NCBI GenBank assembly: GCA_027026295.1
Contig: JALVOR010000143.1
Coordinates: 1 to 5,491, forward strand
Length of the DNA: 5,491 nucleotides
Source: Anaerolineales bacterium
Lineage (GTDB): Bacteria; Chloroflexota; Anaerolineae; Anaerolineales; DRMV01
Direction: 5' to 3'
A program made the translations under genes and the position numbers. Each line of letters starts with the position of its first letter. The first letter of the stretch is position 1. Under the pieces are notes generated by a model. The model was given only the letters and a program-made list of their open reading frames with translations, searched no databases and was not told where the DNA came from. Below, in pieces: positions 5,352 through 5,491 of this stretch.

Positions 5352-5491
5352 CCTTCGACTTCGCTCAGGGCCCCCTTCGTCTTCGCTCAGGGCGGCCTTC
5401 GTCTTCGCTCAGGGCGGCCTTCGACTTCGCTCAGGGCGGCCTTCGACTTCGCTCAGGGCAGCCTTCGTCTTCGCTCAGGGCGGCCTTCGAC
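5352..5491. repeat. 22-bp direct tandem repeat array (six full copies plus a partial seventh, continues past the window)
   Basis: Units begin at 5352, 5374, 5396, 5418, 5440, 5462 and 5484, exactly 22 bases apart, with consensus CCTTCGWCTTCGCTCAGGGC plus two bases, mostly GG. Base 7 is A or T in the order A,T,T,A,A,T,A; the last two bases vary at copies 1 (CC) and 5 (AG). Each unit contains two near-identical hexamers CTTCGW and CTTCGC. A period not divisible by three argues against a repeated peptide. A pyrimidine-rich run (5326-5340) precedes the array. The window ends inside copy 7, so full size is unknown. There are no unique spacers, so it is not a CRISPR array. Confidence 0.9.

Noticed and set aside
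5352..5491. CRISPR array
   Set aside because: Units are contiguous 22-mers with no unique spacers between them.

Overview
The window is about 60% GC, densely coded on the + strand, and fits a free-living bacterium. The style of the intergenic repeats and the look of PstA/PstC suggest Chloroflexota (Anaerolineae-like). That placement is an inference from memory of such genomes, not a proof.

Layout. (1) Positions 1-509 hold the C-terminal membrane domain of an MgtE-type Mg2+ transporter, cut off by the window start. (2) Thirteen bases later comes a complete DJ-1/PfpI-family gene (523-1044), probably co-transcribed with mgtE. (3) Positions 1045-1419 contain no gene. They hold a 259-bp repeat element bounded by perfect 15-bp terminal inverted repeats, followed by about 110 bp of probable pst promoter region. 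(4) Positions 1420-4983 hold four genes in the order pstC-pstA-pstB-phoU: the two permeases and the ATPase of the high-affinity phosphate ABC importer, then its regulatory partner PhoU. The first three are tightly packed with good ribosome binding sites. A short 84-bp element with the same terminal repeats lies between pstB and phoU and overlaps the pstB stop codon. (5) Positions 4984-5491 contain no convincing gene. They hold a hairpin just after phoU, a third degenerate copy of the intergenic repeat, a second hairpin, a doubtful 62-codon minus-strand ORF, and a 22-bp tandem repeat array that runs off the window end.

How the genes work together. PstC and PstA form the membrane channel and PstB powers it. 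PhoU links transporter state to the phosphate-responsive two-component system and limits uptake. The periplasmic phosphate-binding protein PstS, usually the first gene of the operon, is not encoded here, so it must lie elsewhere. MgtE and the PfpI-like protein form a separate upstream unit with no obvious functional link to phosphate.

No clearly new biological system is visible. The least ordinary content is the family of inverted-repeat-bounded elements that has colonised the gaps around the pst genes, and the 22-bp tandem array.
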